Shown here: piece after piece, positions 47,249 to 57,480 of the stretch
Position numbering within the stretch: the first letter of the stretch is position 1
Layout of the letters: the number at the start of each line of letters is the position of its first letter
Assembly (NCBI GenBank): GCA_030435675.1
Contig: CM059622.1
Span: forward strand, 434,001-498,000
Origin: Steinernema hermaphroditum
Taxonomy: Eukaryota > Nematoda > Chromadorea > Rhabditida > Steinernematidae
Direction: 5' to 3'
Length of the DNA stretch: 64,000 bases
Program-made: the position numbers and the translations under genes
The notes under the pieces: model-generated
Database searches by the model: none
The model's input: the letters and a program-made list of their open reading frames with translations, nothing else
Told to the model about the DNA's origin: nothing

Positions 47249-49626
47249 TGAGGTCGGAGAGGCTGAAATTTGACGTGGTATATTGAGTGTTTCCGAGCAC
47301 GCGGCCACGATATAATAACAAGTGTTTTATTGAACATCCAATCTATCGGTCTATAATCCTCGAACCACATAAGAGCTTCCAAGAATGATAAGCTTATGGA
47401 GATGTTCTGACATCCAACAAGTTGCCAAGGAAGAAACATTTATGTTGTCAAATAAGATCAGCGAATTTTGAGATATGTAGGGAGATCCATTGCTTTATAG
47501 GGTCTCGTTAGAACAGAAATATAGTCTATTTTTCGAACTCCACAAAAGCGATCAATCACAGCGTGCTGAGACCCAGAATCTGATCTAGCGCGTTGAGAAC
47601 GGCGAGAAAACGCATGAAATATCTGCCCCTTTCAATGCGTTAGAACATAGTCACTCTTTATTCAAGTCATCTACCAGAAATATGTGGGTATATGACCAAC
47701 AGGTCGTCTCAATTGGAAAGGAAAGCGACCAACTGCCTCATAGACACCTAAGCTGTTTACAGCCGATATCCGTTAGGGTTGTTTACACAAACATGCCCTT
47801 TGCGTCAATTTGAATAAGTGTGTTTTGTAGACTGTGTCCTTTAGTACAGCTAGTCAACACCGTCTGATTACTCCCCTACAGACAGTTTTGCTAAGGAGTG
47901 CACTAGTAAAGGATCTTGAAAGATTGAGTAAAAGCATTTTTTAAAGCAGTCCAAAAAAAGGAAATCGTATGTAAACACTTTCTTTCCGGCAATAGTGGGC
48001 CATTTTCAAACTTCTTTACGTGTTGCCTTCTTCAAAATAATAGAGAGTTTGGTCTACGCCCAAAAGGCTATCACTAGGACATCATTTTAATGGTGTCCTT
48101 TCTCACTGGATCTATTAGCAACCTGTATATCTTTCTTTCTCATTAGAGACATACATAGAAGTGATGTTTTGATGATGTTTCACGCACATTTCACTGACGC
48201 ACCCCATAAGGCAATTGTACATAAGGTTTCCAGGCACGATTTACCTGATGCCACAAAAGTGATACGGTCGTCTTTGTCGTTTTTGGTCGGTTTTCTTGCT
48301 ACAAGGAGATGCTTGTCAATTTACAATGTTAATCTTGGCTCTAAATGTCGAAAACCTTAGAAAATCGATCAAAAAACAATAAAAACTGACAAGAATGGGA
48401 CAGTTGGGATAGTGGGACAGTTTTTTACCTCTCCTTGTTAGCCAGAAAGTCTCTCACTAATAACATATATGGGATTAGAAGTTTACATGATCTTTACGGG
48501 TACAGGTCAACATATGTTAACAGAATCAGGTACTATTGGGTCTCTGTTATCATAATTTGGCCTCTATTGTCACATAATCGTATATATATACCGTCGGTCT
48601 ATCCCATTTCTCACAAGAGGGGGACCAAGAAATCAGAGGGACCTAGAAATAATCAGATATTTGGATAAACTAATCATCGGGGTGGCATTCATTGTCAGGC
48701 TGTTTACACCTGAAATGAATGTGTATCAGTCTAATATGGATACTAATATGGTACAATCATAAGGAACACGTGTTCGAGAGGTATAACGTAATTTGAGAAA
48801 TATCGAAGAAAGCACTTAAACAGTTCATCTGAAAATGTTTTCTGTTTTAGGAATTTTAGGTTTTACCGAATGACAGTGTTGGAGTTGGCCGATTGTACGG
48901 ATTTTCCAAAGAAAATCCTATAAAAGACAATATACCCGTCTATAGGAACAAAAGACTTCGAACCAATGCTTGATTATCTGACGAGAGGTAGACAAACGGT
49001 TTATATATATTCTTTTTCTTCGGATTAGGGCTCAGCTCGCGGTACCCAGAATCCGCACAATAGACGGGTGAGTAGGCTTTCGAACGGCTTTGTCTGATTT
49101 CTCAGGAATCGCAAACTCTGCCAAAACATAGAAATATTTATACATATCTATGTCATCGCTGACGTCCACGACTTGACGGAAGGAAATCGAGGAATTTATA
49201 GAACGCAGACCTTTCCAAAGATCAAAAACAGCGAATCTGCCAGTGGCCTATTGTGCAAATTTAGTTGAGTGGCGACACTGCGGCTAAGACCTCACAGCCA
49301 GTGCCAAAATAGGCTTATGGATTAGTGGTTTGGTGGATTATGTGAGGATGGATTAATTGAGGCAAGCTCTTTTCTTTGTTGATCAAATGGAGGCATAAGA
49401 CACGCTGATTTATAGGGTGACGACAGTAGACTGCGGAAGTTAACAGGCCTACTTTGAGTCGGAAGTTAGAAGTGAATCACAGAAGGCAGAGAAGAGAGAT
49501 ATTACACTTAGCAACGCCATTGGTAGCCGCTTGTTTAAGACCAAAAGACCGTGTGAGTGAGATGAAAACACTGCCAGTCGAAACCGGAAGTTTATGCGCA
49601 AGCATTGACTTTGAATGAGACTTTAT

Positions 49627-49950
49627 TTAATGAATCGAAGACATTTTGCCTTGCTTGAAACCCGAAAAATAGACAATACAGAGGATGTCTCTGGCTGCAG
49701 GCTTCATTCCTGGCGTAGCGGTGATGTTGAACTGGTCGGTGGCGGCGCGCTTTACAGGAGAATCACCGAACCTCCACGGCGGCTGAACTTCTCTTTCTTG
49801 AAGCGGTTGGGGCAAAGAAGCGTCTGCGGAACCCGCAGCTCGCATCAGCTTCGGTTTCAGGTCCGTAAGTCGTAAGTTTTCGCCGCTGTTGGTGTACTCA
49901 TAGCGTCGGCACCTTCTGAATGACTCCTGGATGACCGGGACACTCTCAAC
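49627..49950 (-). other. exon-like open frame, unrecognised
   Basis: On the minus strand a frame without stops runs from about 49950 (after CTGTAGCAG, a possible acceptor) to a stop at 49627-49629, about 107 codons. It includes SFRRCRRYEY, PPWRFGDSPVKRA and FNITATPGMKPAARD. Base composition and codon use look more gene-like than the AT-rich surroundings, but no ATG-bearing first exon or partner exon is found. Could be a decayed exon or part of an unknown gene. Confidence 0.25.
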
Positions 49951-50369
49951 TGCTACAGGATATCGTTTGACGGCAAACCGAACGCCAACGTTCAGAGAGC
50001 TACCGAGGGACCGACCACTCGCCTCCGTGACATGAGTGAGAGTCCGCTCGATGTTTTCGAATACTCAACAACCCTATCTGTGACATGAGATTGCTCAATT
50101 CAAGGGAATTCAATTCCCATAGTTCAAATCGCAAAACAATGTAGTTACTATCGCCCTTTCGGCAATATGTCCGAGAAATTTTAACGCTAAAGTGGCAATC
50201 ATGAAAAAAACGAATCTTATAACGAATGTGTTCTTGGCAGATTTGGATACGGTGAGCGAAATGACCGAGGATAACTACTTGTCAATTTGTGTCCTCACCA
50301 GGTAATTCATCATTCTATTTTCTATAATTTTTCACGCATTGGTTAATGAGCAAAGCTTTTTCGTTTCGG

Positions 50370-50460
50370 CCTTCAGACGGCTTTGAACCGACGCTGACCA
50401 TTTGTGAATGAAACACGTTTGCAATGAACCAAACATACAGCTCATAAGTGACAGGTTCTC
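50370..50460 (-). repeat. tRNA-derived SINE-like element, copy 2
   Basis: Homologous to 2905-3000 in the same orientation: the plus strand shares GAACCGAC..(C/T)GACCA and AAACACGTT(T/C)(G/A)CAATGA(A/G)CCA. Minus-strand B-box GGTTCAAAGCC is weaker than in copy 1. About 70% identical by eye over 90 bp. Confidence 0.55.
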
Positions 50461-50640
50461 TATCGCCATACCGATGGGATCCCGTAGGAACACAAAAATA
50501 TATTTTTCGGATCTTCACAGTTGCTTGTATGAAGGCAAGCCAAACTGAATACTCTACATGAGGGCATTGAGAGCTCCTCTTGATTACTCATCTGTCCACC
50601 ACTTGAACATATTAAAAAATGTTTACGGTTTGCGCTAAAT

Positions 50641-51004
50641 TTAAGTCGAGGGACTACAAAATGACTTCGTTCGGTTACTTGGCACGTTTGAGTTCCTCCT
50701 CACTATCATCTGATTCCTACCACTCCTTCTTCTTCTAAGTAACATCATCAAATTCACAACAGTGTCATAGGAATAAAACGCGATTTCGGAACCAGATTCG
50801 TTGGTATCTTCAACAAGGGCACCGCTACCCATCCGCCGGAATCTTCAAAGGCCCGCTGTACGAAACGAGCCGCATCGGTAACCATATGCCCAAGGGTAAT
50901 GTAATCAACATTTGGCCTGTCTCATTGTTGTCTACATTGGGAATGGTTCCAGGTTCTCCCAAAACGGTTGTGGAAAGAAGAAAAAAAAAACAAAGAAGCC
51001 TCAT
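50641..51004 (-). CDS. candidate small secreted, possibly processed peptide
   Basis: Exon 1 51004-50829 and exon 2 50734-50641 join in phase (GATGG|GTAGCG ... TTACTTAG|A) to 89 aa. Residues 1-16 (MRLLCFFFLLSTTVLG) are a clear signal peptide. The mature part is small and ends basic. The splice junction creates KIPADGRRRSGRN, i.e. Gly followed by Arg-Arg-Arg, which is how an amidated, convertase-cleaved neuropeptide would look; no repeat copies of a peptide are present. No homologue recognised and no clear trans-splice site upstream, so this could be chance. Confidence 0.35.
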
Positions 51005-53775
51005 AGTCAAACAGTCTCACATAGGCAAACTAACTCATCTGTTCGCGGTGATAAGTGCCACTAAAAATAGATTTCAGAAAGTGAATTTCTCACACATATT
51101 CGCAAAGGGACCGCTCATAGTTTGGGGATTTATTAGTCAAAGTTAAGGCTAGCAATCATCAATCAGTTCCATTAGCGTCTGAAGTGCTTGAACTTCTGTT
51201 TTTACTTCGAATTTTAAGTATTTATATTACAAGTGGTCTAAATATCATAATGAACACTGAAAACAGATTCTTCTTCTCGAATTTTTGGAATATACAACTT
51301 GAACGCCCTACCAAGGTCCAGCTCTATATAACCGGGATGATGTTTAACATTGCGAGATCCAATGATACCCAAAGAAGGAATTTTTAGCAAATTCACAATA
51401 CGAGCAGAAGAGTTAAGATAAACCCTCACATACGCATGATTATTCTTCACAGAAAGGGCTCACCACTGAAAGCCAAATAACACTTAGAAGCATAAAAATA
51501 TCGAGATGAATCGCTATTTATAGCGGAATAACTAGGCCAATCCACAAGACCAGAATACAACTCCCCGAAATGGGTGCGCTGTTTTCCGAAAGCAGCCGTC
51601 CACAAGCTGTTTACCTTGGCGGCTTCTCAAGAAAACAATGATGTTTTGTGGTGGATATTTCGGAAAATCCTTGTTTTCCGAAAACTCACCATTTGATTAT
51701 GAGTGAGTGCCGAGAACGAGAATGGGAAATTGGTCGGGGACAAATAACAAAGTCTGTGACTCCTCGGTCTCTATGGGAGACACATGGGCTATGAGTCATT
51801 GCCCATAAAGATAATTAGACCAGGAGACTATATGAGTTAAGATAAAGCCATAAAAAACCAATATGGAATAATATATATATTCGCGGTTTTCACATAAAAA
51901 GCGCTGCTCTCTCAGAATATCAAAACAAGAAGTGTACACAGCTTTTGAACTATAAGCGCCGCAAAGTCATGTGTCTCATTATCGGACTGTCTAGACGGCT
52001 GCTAGACATGTCTAAGCTGCAAAAAAAGCATGATTGGCCATCAATCCCTGTGTTTTGACATTACCTGCACTATTCAGCAAGAGGTAGTCTGACCTGATAT
52101 GTACCTTAGTCCAAGGCGCCTTTTACACCTTGTCCTAGGCGACTGGTCTCCCGGTGCGATGTCCCTGGCGCTTGCCGTAGTTTGGGATACAAACAAGAAT
52201 ACCGTAGTTTGGTTACAAGGATACCGTAGTCAGACAGTTTGGGACCTCTTATTGCTAGGGGTATACGTGACAAGAGAAAGGCTAAGCAATATAATCGACA
52301 GATATCGAAAAATATATAAATCTCTGCCAACATTTCGTCCAAATAACACGACCCCTATTCGCGACCTTTGCCACAAAGCCTCTGGTCTTATGTATATCTG
52401 CACAATTCCACCAGAAAAGTCACATCATTTGGAGTCTTGGACGCTTTCCGATAAGAATCGTTTCCTTTATTCTTTGGGGCTCTTCTTCTTCTGTACTCTT
52501 GAACCCAAAACTTTTGAATGAAACGTTTCAGACGCCGATAGGGAAACATGGTTTTGGTGACGTATATTTCTCTAATTATCCTTTTGTTTCTATCCACTTA
52601 GGAGTCCGTCTATGGACGTGTTGATTACGAACAAATTGACAAACAAAACGAAGCACTTTAATGTGAACACAATACGTCGCCGGTGACAAACAAATCTTCG
52701 ACAACACGCCCATCTCGCCTTCTGTTCTTTTGCACATTTGAACTGCCACTATCCTCTTCTATAAATAATATTATTCATGACGCGAGTCAAAGATAATCTC
52801 AATGAATTCGTCTCATTCCGTAGTCAATCGACCTCACAAATTATGTTGCTTTGAGAATAAATGGAGTCGTAGTTGGTGTAGTTTACAAAGTTCTCTTCAA
52901 CTGAAGCCATTTCCCAAATCGACAACATCATGCGGAGAGGCGTATTATCGCACCGTAGTCGCACAGGTTTTAGCGTAATTTGTAATTTGTGAACACATCG
53001 GACAATTCGATGAGTCGCTGCGTCTTTGCGGCACCGGACAGATCAATCGACGTACGAAGTGGTGAAAGGGCTAAGTCCAGAAGTAGTTGGCAAAGCGGAC
53101 GAAGAAACAACAATCCTCAGGACTATCGAGATTGAAGCAGAGAAGGTAATAGTTGAAATGTGAAAAGCTACAAAAGGATGAGAATTTTGCATTTGCGCCC
53201 CTAATATGACAAGTGAAGTACAAAATATGAACCAGCTCTTTTATAAAGCTAGTAAAGGGGTTCCGAGAACTATGCAAGGAAGAAAAAAGGGACTATCCAA
53301 CCCTCATCACTCAACAATGAACCGAAGAAGTTTACTGGGTGTGACGTAGACCAAAGGGGCAGCGATGGCACAATCGATTGATCTGTTGTCATAGTTTCTC
53401 GCCTTTCATGCTGTAGCACAGCTGTAAGTTATAGAAAAAAAACGTTTTCAAAGTTTAAATTAAGTATTTGGTTTAACAGAAAAAAAAAACTGAAGATTGA
53501 ACAGTAAAATTCTAACAAGAAAACGGTTAAACATATAACGCTAACGCTATACCGCATCTTTTTTAAAAAATACAAAAACATAGAGCGCATCTGGGGAACT
53601 GATTTCTTTGAACAGTTTATTTACTCACTTAGACCTATCGTTTGTCCCTGACCTTGCGCCGATCTTCGCATTTGACAGTTTCCTTGTAAGCTGGCGATTT
53701 AGCATAGATTTTATATGCAAAAAGTACGAGGCCAAACCGAAATATTTGAAACATTTCAGGCGACCGTATCTCCCA
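51005..53775. other. AT-rich gene-poor interval
   Basis: No gene recognised. A 140-codon plus-strand frame at 52099-52521 has an ATG but no recognisable motif and includes the reiterated word ATACCGTAGT, so I do not call it. The last 20 bases before the next gene form its trans-splice acceptor (ACATTTCAG ending 53759). Confidence 0.5.
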
Positions 53776-54807
53776 ATGGACAGTCTCCCTTACGGATTCG
53801 TGGATCAGCTATGCAGCATCCTTTCTCTGGGTCAACTCACAAATATCGAAACGCTATCTGCTCCGAAATGGACTGACCTGGCCAGGTTTCATCAGAACAA
53901 AAGAAGACATTTCGATGTGGCGGTGAGAGTCTTATATAAGGCTGAAAATGGACATTTTTTCGGCGATCGCAGATATTCAATAGAAATACGAGAAGTTCCC
54001 ACAGATCGGCAGTGTCAGAAGCTCGTTCATGCCACCAATCTTAACGTTCTGAAGTCTTTCGATCAGCGCTTTGTCAGGTTCAGAAAAATGGACATTCAAG
54101 GGTGTTGTTACAGTGGAGGCGATTTCGCAACCAATTTCGAGGATGCCTTCGATTATGTGACTTCTCGACTGGATAGCAACTCCTGTTTGACTGTCAGAAG
54201 CGCTCCGCAAATGACTCAACTCACCGACCAACTGCTAGTTCACCTAAAATCGGAAAACTTCCTGAATTTTATCGGTCTAGAACTCTATAACGAAGGCGGC
54301 GACCTGTGCCAGAAGGTCCTCGATTGTCAAGTAAAGAACAACGTTCGCCTCAAGGAGATAGCACTTACTGGCCGAGAAGATCATTGGACTAACGGAACCG
54401 AAAAAGTATCCATCAAGAGCTTCATCGACAGGAAAGGACCAAAAACGGTCAGGGTCCTAAGCGAATCTGTGCTCGACCCCATTGACGTTTATGTGGAGAA
54501 ATGGCTTCTGGACGCGACCTTTGATCTGCAACTGGCGGTTGGCAATCTCTTAGCAGACGACCAGAAATGGATTCATTCGGTCCATGATCTTGGAGAAGAT
54601 GAAGATCAGAGTAAGTGGTATGGACGCATACACCCTCGGAACGAAAAGGCGGCCGTTTTGGCGAACACGGGCTATGAGGACGGCATGTGCTGGCTGTGGA
54701 TATGCTTCACCGCTGATAGAGAGTCTCTTCCTAAGTCAAAGCGCGATATACTGAGAAGAGAATGTGTAGGAAAGGATCGTTGTTGTGTCCGTCTTTCTGA
54801 TGAGTAA
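53776..54807 (+). CDS. F-box-like MDSxPY-family protein (copy 3)
   Basis: Single exon, 343 aa. Start at MDSLPYGFVDQLCSILS, 16 nt after ACATTTCAG; the frame is open for 56 more codons upstream, which I treat as untranslated. Same blocks as the other copies: RRHFDVAVRVLY, LNVLKSFDQRFVRF, FDYVTSRLDSNSCLTV, FIDRKGPKTVRV, VYVEKWLLDATFDLQL, WYGRIHPRNEKAAVLA and a C-terminal CVGKDRCCV. The N-terminal 45 residues are F-box-like. A canonical AATAAA lies 8 nt after the stop. Confidence 0.75.
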   Translation: MDSLPYGFVDQLCSILSLGQLTNIETLSAPKWTDLARFHQNKRRHFDVAVRVLYKAENGHFFGDRRYSIEIREVPTDRQCQKLVHATNLNVLKSFDQRFVRFRKMDIQGCCYSGGDFATNFEDAFDYVTSRLDSNSCLTVRSAPQMTQLTDQLLVHLKSENFLNFIGLELYNEGGDLCQKVLDCQVKNNVRLKEIALTGREDHWTNGTEKVSIKSFIDRKGPKTVRVLSESVLDPIDVYVEKWLLDATFDLQLAVGNLLADDQKWIHSVHDLGEDEDQSKWYGRIHPRNEKAAVLANTGYEDGMCWLWICFTADRESLPKSKRDILRRECVGKDRCCVRLSDE

Positions 54808-54814
54808 ATCGTGA

Positions 54815-54820
54815 ATAAAA
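54815..54820 (+). terminator. polyadenylation signal of F-box-like copy 3
   Basis: AATAAA 8 nt downstream of the stop codon at 54805-54807, an unusually short 3' UTR if used. Confidence 0.5.
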
Positions 54821-55292
54821 AATTTGAGGGATGGGGAAAGTGGAAGTGGAAGCAAGTGATCCGATGGAGTATCCGGGGTGAATTCCCATTATCGGAACGA
54901 CTGGAGTTGCAGCGAGCGGAGTCGAGTCTTCTTGGTTAGACGGTCGAACCTCACGCCATCAATCACCGGCTAAAAACAGCGGCATAAAGCCGTTTCAAGC
55001 GTCAGCTCTTGGATTACGGATCTTGGAACCTAGGGTCACCGTTTTATGCTACCTAGAATCCAAGAAGGCACGCCTAAAGTCCAAGAAGAGACGCCTCAAA
55101 GCAAAGGTGATGCGCGATAGCACAAAAATGACTTCTGGAATCTCACAGGGGGTGCTGCGGTAGGCAAATCTTCCAGTCAGGCAAATGTCCCACTTTCCGT
55201 TCAAAAAATCAATGAGATCAGGGTATTCTTTGTGGGCATCATCGCAACTCATCCCGGGACAACTCATCCGAGATATCTGATCCCGCGATGTC

Positions 55293-55440
55293 CAAATAGC
55301 TTTCGGCTACGTACCTGTACAGTGATAGAACGCTCTTCCAACTAAACAGTCTGCGACTGCTGGTCTTGGTGTTGGGTTATACAGATTGTTTAGTTGGAAG
55401 ATCGTGTCTATTGTGTAGGTATGTAGCCGAAAGCTATTCG
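55293..55440. repeat. foldback (hairpin) element with about 60-bp arms
   Basis: Left arm 55293-55353 contains ATAGCTTTCGGCTACGTACC and CTTCCAACTAAACAGTCTG; right arm 55382-55440 is its inverse complement (CAGATTGTTTAGTTGGAAG ... GTAGCCGAAAGCTATT), about 85% identical, with a 28-bp spacer. Non-coding, between two F-box-like genes. Resembles a miniature foldback transposon or an expressed hairpin. Confidence 0.85.
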
Positions 55441-56021
55441 AAAGGCCGAAAGCCGAAAGGCACCTTGGGATCACTTGTCCATGGGATCAGCCGTCTGTGG
55501 GATCAGTTGTACCCGACCCTTCTTTGTGGTACCATAAATGGGAATTACAGCAGATCGTCTACCTTACAAACGAGTTCTGCTGATGCATTTAAATGGTTAA
55601 GCGGTGTGTATTAAACTCTCATATGACCTTGGTCTAAAGAGGTCTCTAGGTGCTCAAAAAATTAGCCAAGATAACCTTCTGCCCCACAACAACACTTTAT
55701 TATGTGAGAAAGGCGATATAATGCCTTTCAGCGCATGACACAAACACATTCTCAAGTTTCAAAGATCTCACGTGCGCCCCTTGCAACAATGTGCCAAAAA
55801 CACGTGAGGCAGGTGTCAATTAGTGAATGTTACTCTCTCTCTCTCTGTTGAATAATCGATTACGCCTTGAGGCTCACTACATTAGTGTATGCCTCATTAT
55901 CGCCTGCTCCGCTGCTCCCATCGAGTTCCGCTCACCTAGCGTATTTCCTTTGTTGTCTCATTGGTACGCGCCCCTTCCGACATCGAGACATCATGACCGA
56001 GCCACTTTCAGTGTCCCGAAA

Positions 56022-57137
56022 ATGGACTCCGTTCCCTTTGACTTCATAGACAACGTCTGCGGACATCTCACGGCTGATCAGCTCCCTACTTTCACCAGCC
56101 TCGACTCCAATATTTGGAACAGCGCAGCCGATTCGCACATTGAGAAAAGGAAGTACTTCGACGTGGACGTGGCCATTCACTTCGATGAGCATGGGAAGGC
56201 TTTCGCGGACCGACGATATCAACTCTTTTTTCGTCAAGTTTCGCGTCCCGAATACGTCGACTTCCCGTACGATGGAATGCTGGTTCTGAAAACGCTGGAC
56301 GAACTGAAGGCCAACGACGCTCGCTTCGTCAAAATCGCCAAGTTCACACTCCGATGCGTGCAGTACACCGACGAGTTGAAGAACATGATCGGCGACGCTG
56401 TCACCACAAACTACGAAGAAGCCCTGGATTACATAGTTTCTCATTTGCATCTCCATTCCGATTTCCACGCCTACATCCCCGTCGAAATCACCGAATGTCA
56501 AGATCGTCTGATCGGCTGTCTTCTCAACGAAAACAGCTTGAACTTCAAACGAATTTCACTGGAAGATCGTGGCCAACTTCACCAGTTCCTGAAGTTCCAA
56601 GTCGATTGTAATCCCGGCCTCAAGGACATCCTAGCCGGTCATTCCTCCTACTGTTTGCCGACCAACGACCCTTCCGAGCAAAGCAAATCGCTTGAGAAGT
56701 ACGTCCTCAGAGCTGGGCCAAAGAAATTGAACGTCGCCTATGGGTACCAGCTGAGGCGGCCGTTATATTTCGACACGTGGCTCAAAGATACAGCTTTCGA
56801 GTTGGAGCTGTCCCTGGCAAACGCTCCTAGACGGGACTACATCTTCTACGTCACCTCTCAGCTGCACTCTTTTGGAACGAAGCAACGCGCTAAACACAAA
56901 TTGTTTTGCCGGAACCACGCTTCTTATTGGTACGGTAGAACCCATCCGGACAATGAGAAGGCGTGCGTTCTAGTCAGATGGGAAATGGAGAATGACTGCT
57001 CGATGGACGTTTACTTCTGCGCGGACAAGGAGCGCCTTTCAGTGGATATGCGTGGCCTCATTTCAAGGGTGTGTGTGAACAAAGAATGCCGCCTATGTGC
57101 TCCAGAATCCGAAAAGAAAAGTGATAATTTCCGATAG
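56022..57137 (+). CDS. F-box-like MDSxPY-family protein (copy 4)
   Basis: Single exon, 371 aa, the longest copy. Start at MDSVPFDFIDNVCGHLT, 11 nt after CACTTTCAG. The 65 open codons upstream include an ATG but precede that splice acceptor. Conserved blocks: KRKYFDVDVAIHF, EEALDYIVSHLH, GPKKLNV, YFDTWLKDTAFELEL, WYGRTHPDNEKACVLV, and a C-terminal CVNKECRLC that looks like a small metal site. A Lys/Arg-rich insert (SFGTKQRAKHKLF) precedes the WYGR block and is absent from the other copies. Tandem, same strand as copy 3. Confidence 0.75.
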   Translation: MDSVPFDFIDNVCGHLTADQLPTFTSLDSNIWNSAADSHIEKRKYFDVDVAIHFDEHGKAFADRRYQLFFRQVSRPEYVDFPYDGMLVLKTLDELKANDARFVKIAKFTLRCVQYTDELKNMIGDAVTTNYEEALDYIVSHLHLHSDFHAYIPVEITECQDRLIGCLLNENSLNFKRISLEDRGQLHQFLKFQVDCNPGLKDILAGHSSYCLPTNDPSEQSKSLEKYVLRAGPKKLNVAYGYQLRRPLYFDTWLKDTAFELELSLANAPRRDYIFYVTSQLHSFGTKQRAKHKLFCRNHASYWYGRTHPDNEKACVLVRWEMENDCSMDVYFCADKERLSVDMRGLISRVCVNKECRLCAPESEKKSDNFR

Positions 57138-57480
57138 ATTCTTCACGATATAAGCTAATTCAGCCTGAAATGCATTCTCTGATGTATTATGTGACATGTT
57201 CATGTTTACTATGCTTTTCATGTCGAGAATGTAAACGATGCTATAAGTTACATAACGTGGCGCTAAACATGGTAAGAAGCAAGATGCCTCTCCACCGAGA
57301 GATCTCCCTAATCACATCCGATCACCCAACATCATAAAGTCTTCACTCAACTGGCCTCGAAATGACCACACGTGTTCATACTCGATCGACAATATTAGAA
57401 TCCACTTCATTAAAGTACCAAAATGCATGAAATCAACAAACGGTAAGGCAGGGAAAAGAAGTAGCCAGCAGGGCCCATCC

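Larger units (their letters stand above)
47249..50640. other. AT-rich gene-poor interval
   Basis: No protein family recognised. Most of 47.4-49.6 kb is AT-rich with short frames. A local GC-rich, coding-like patch lies at 49627-49950, and a tRNA-derived element at 50370-50460; both are listed separately. Confidence 0.5.

Noticed and set aside
52099..52521. 140-codon plus-strand open frame with ATG
   Set aside because: No domain or motif, contains a reiterated ATACCGTAGT word, no trans-splice acceptor at the start, and sits in AT-rich gene-poor sequence. Probably chance.
55827..56021. 65-codon N-terminal extension of F-box-like copy 4 with signal-like leucines
   Set aside because: It precedes a TTTCAG acceptor next to the conserved MDSVPF start and is not shared with other copies.
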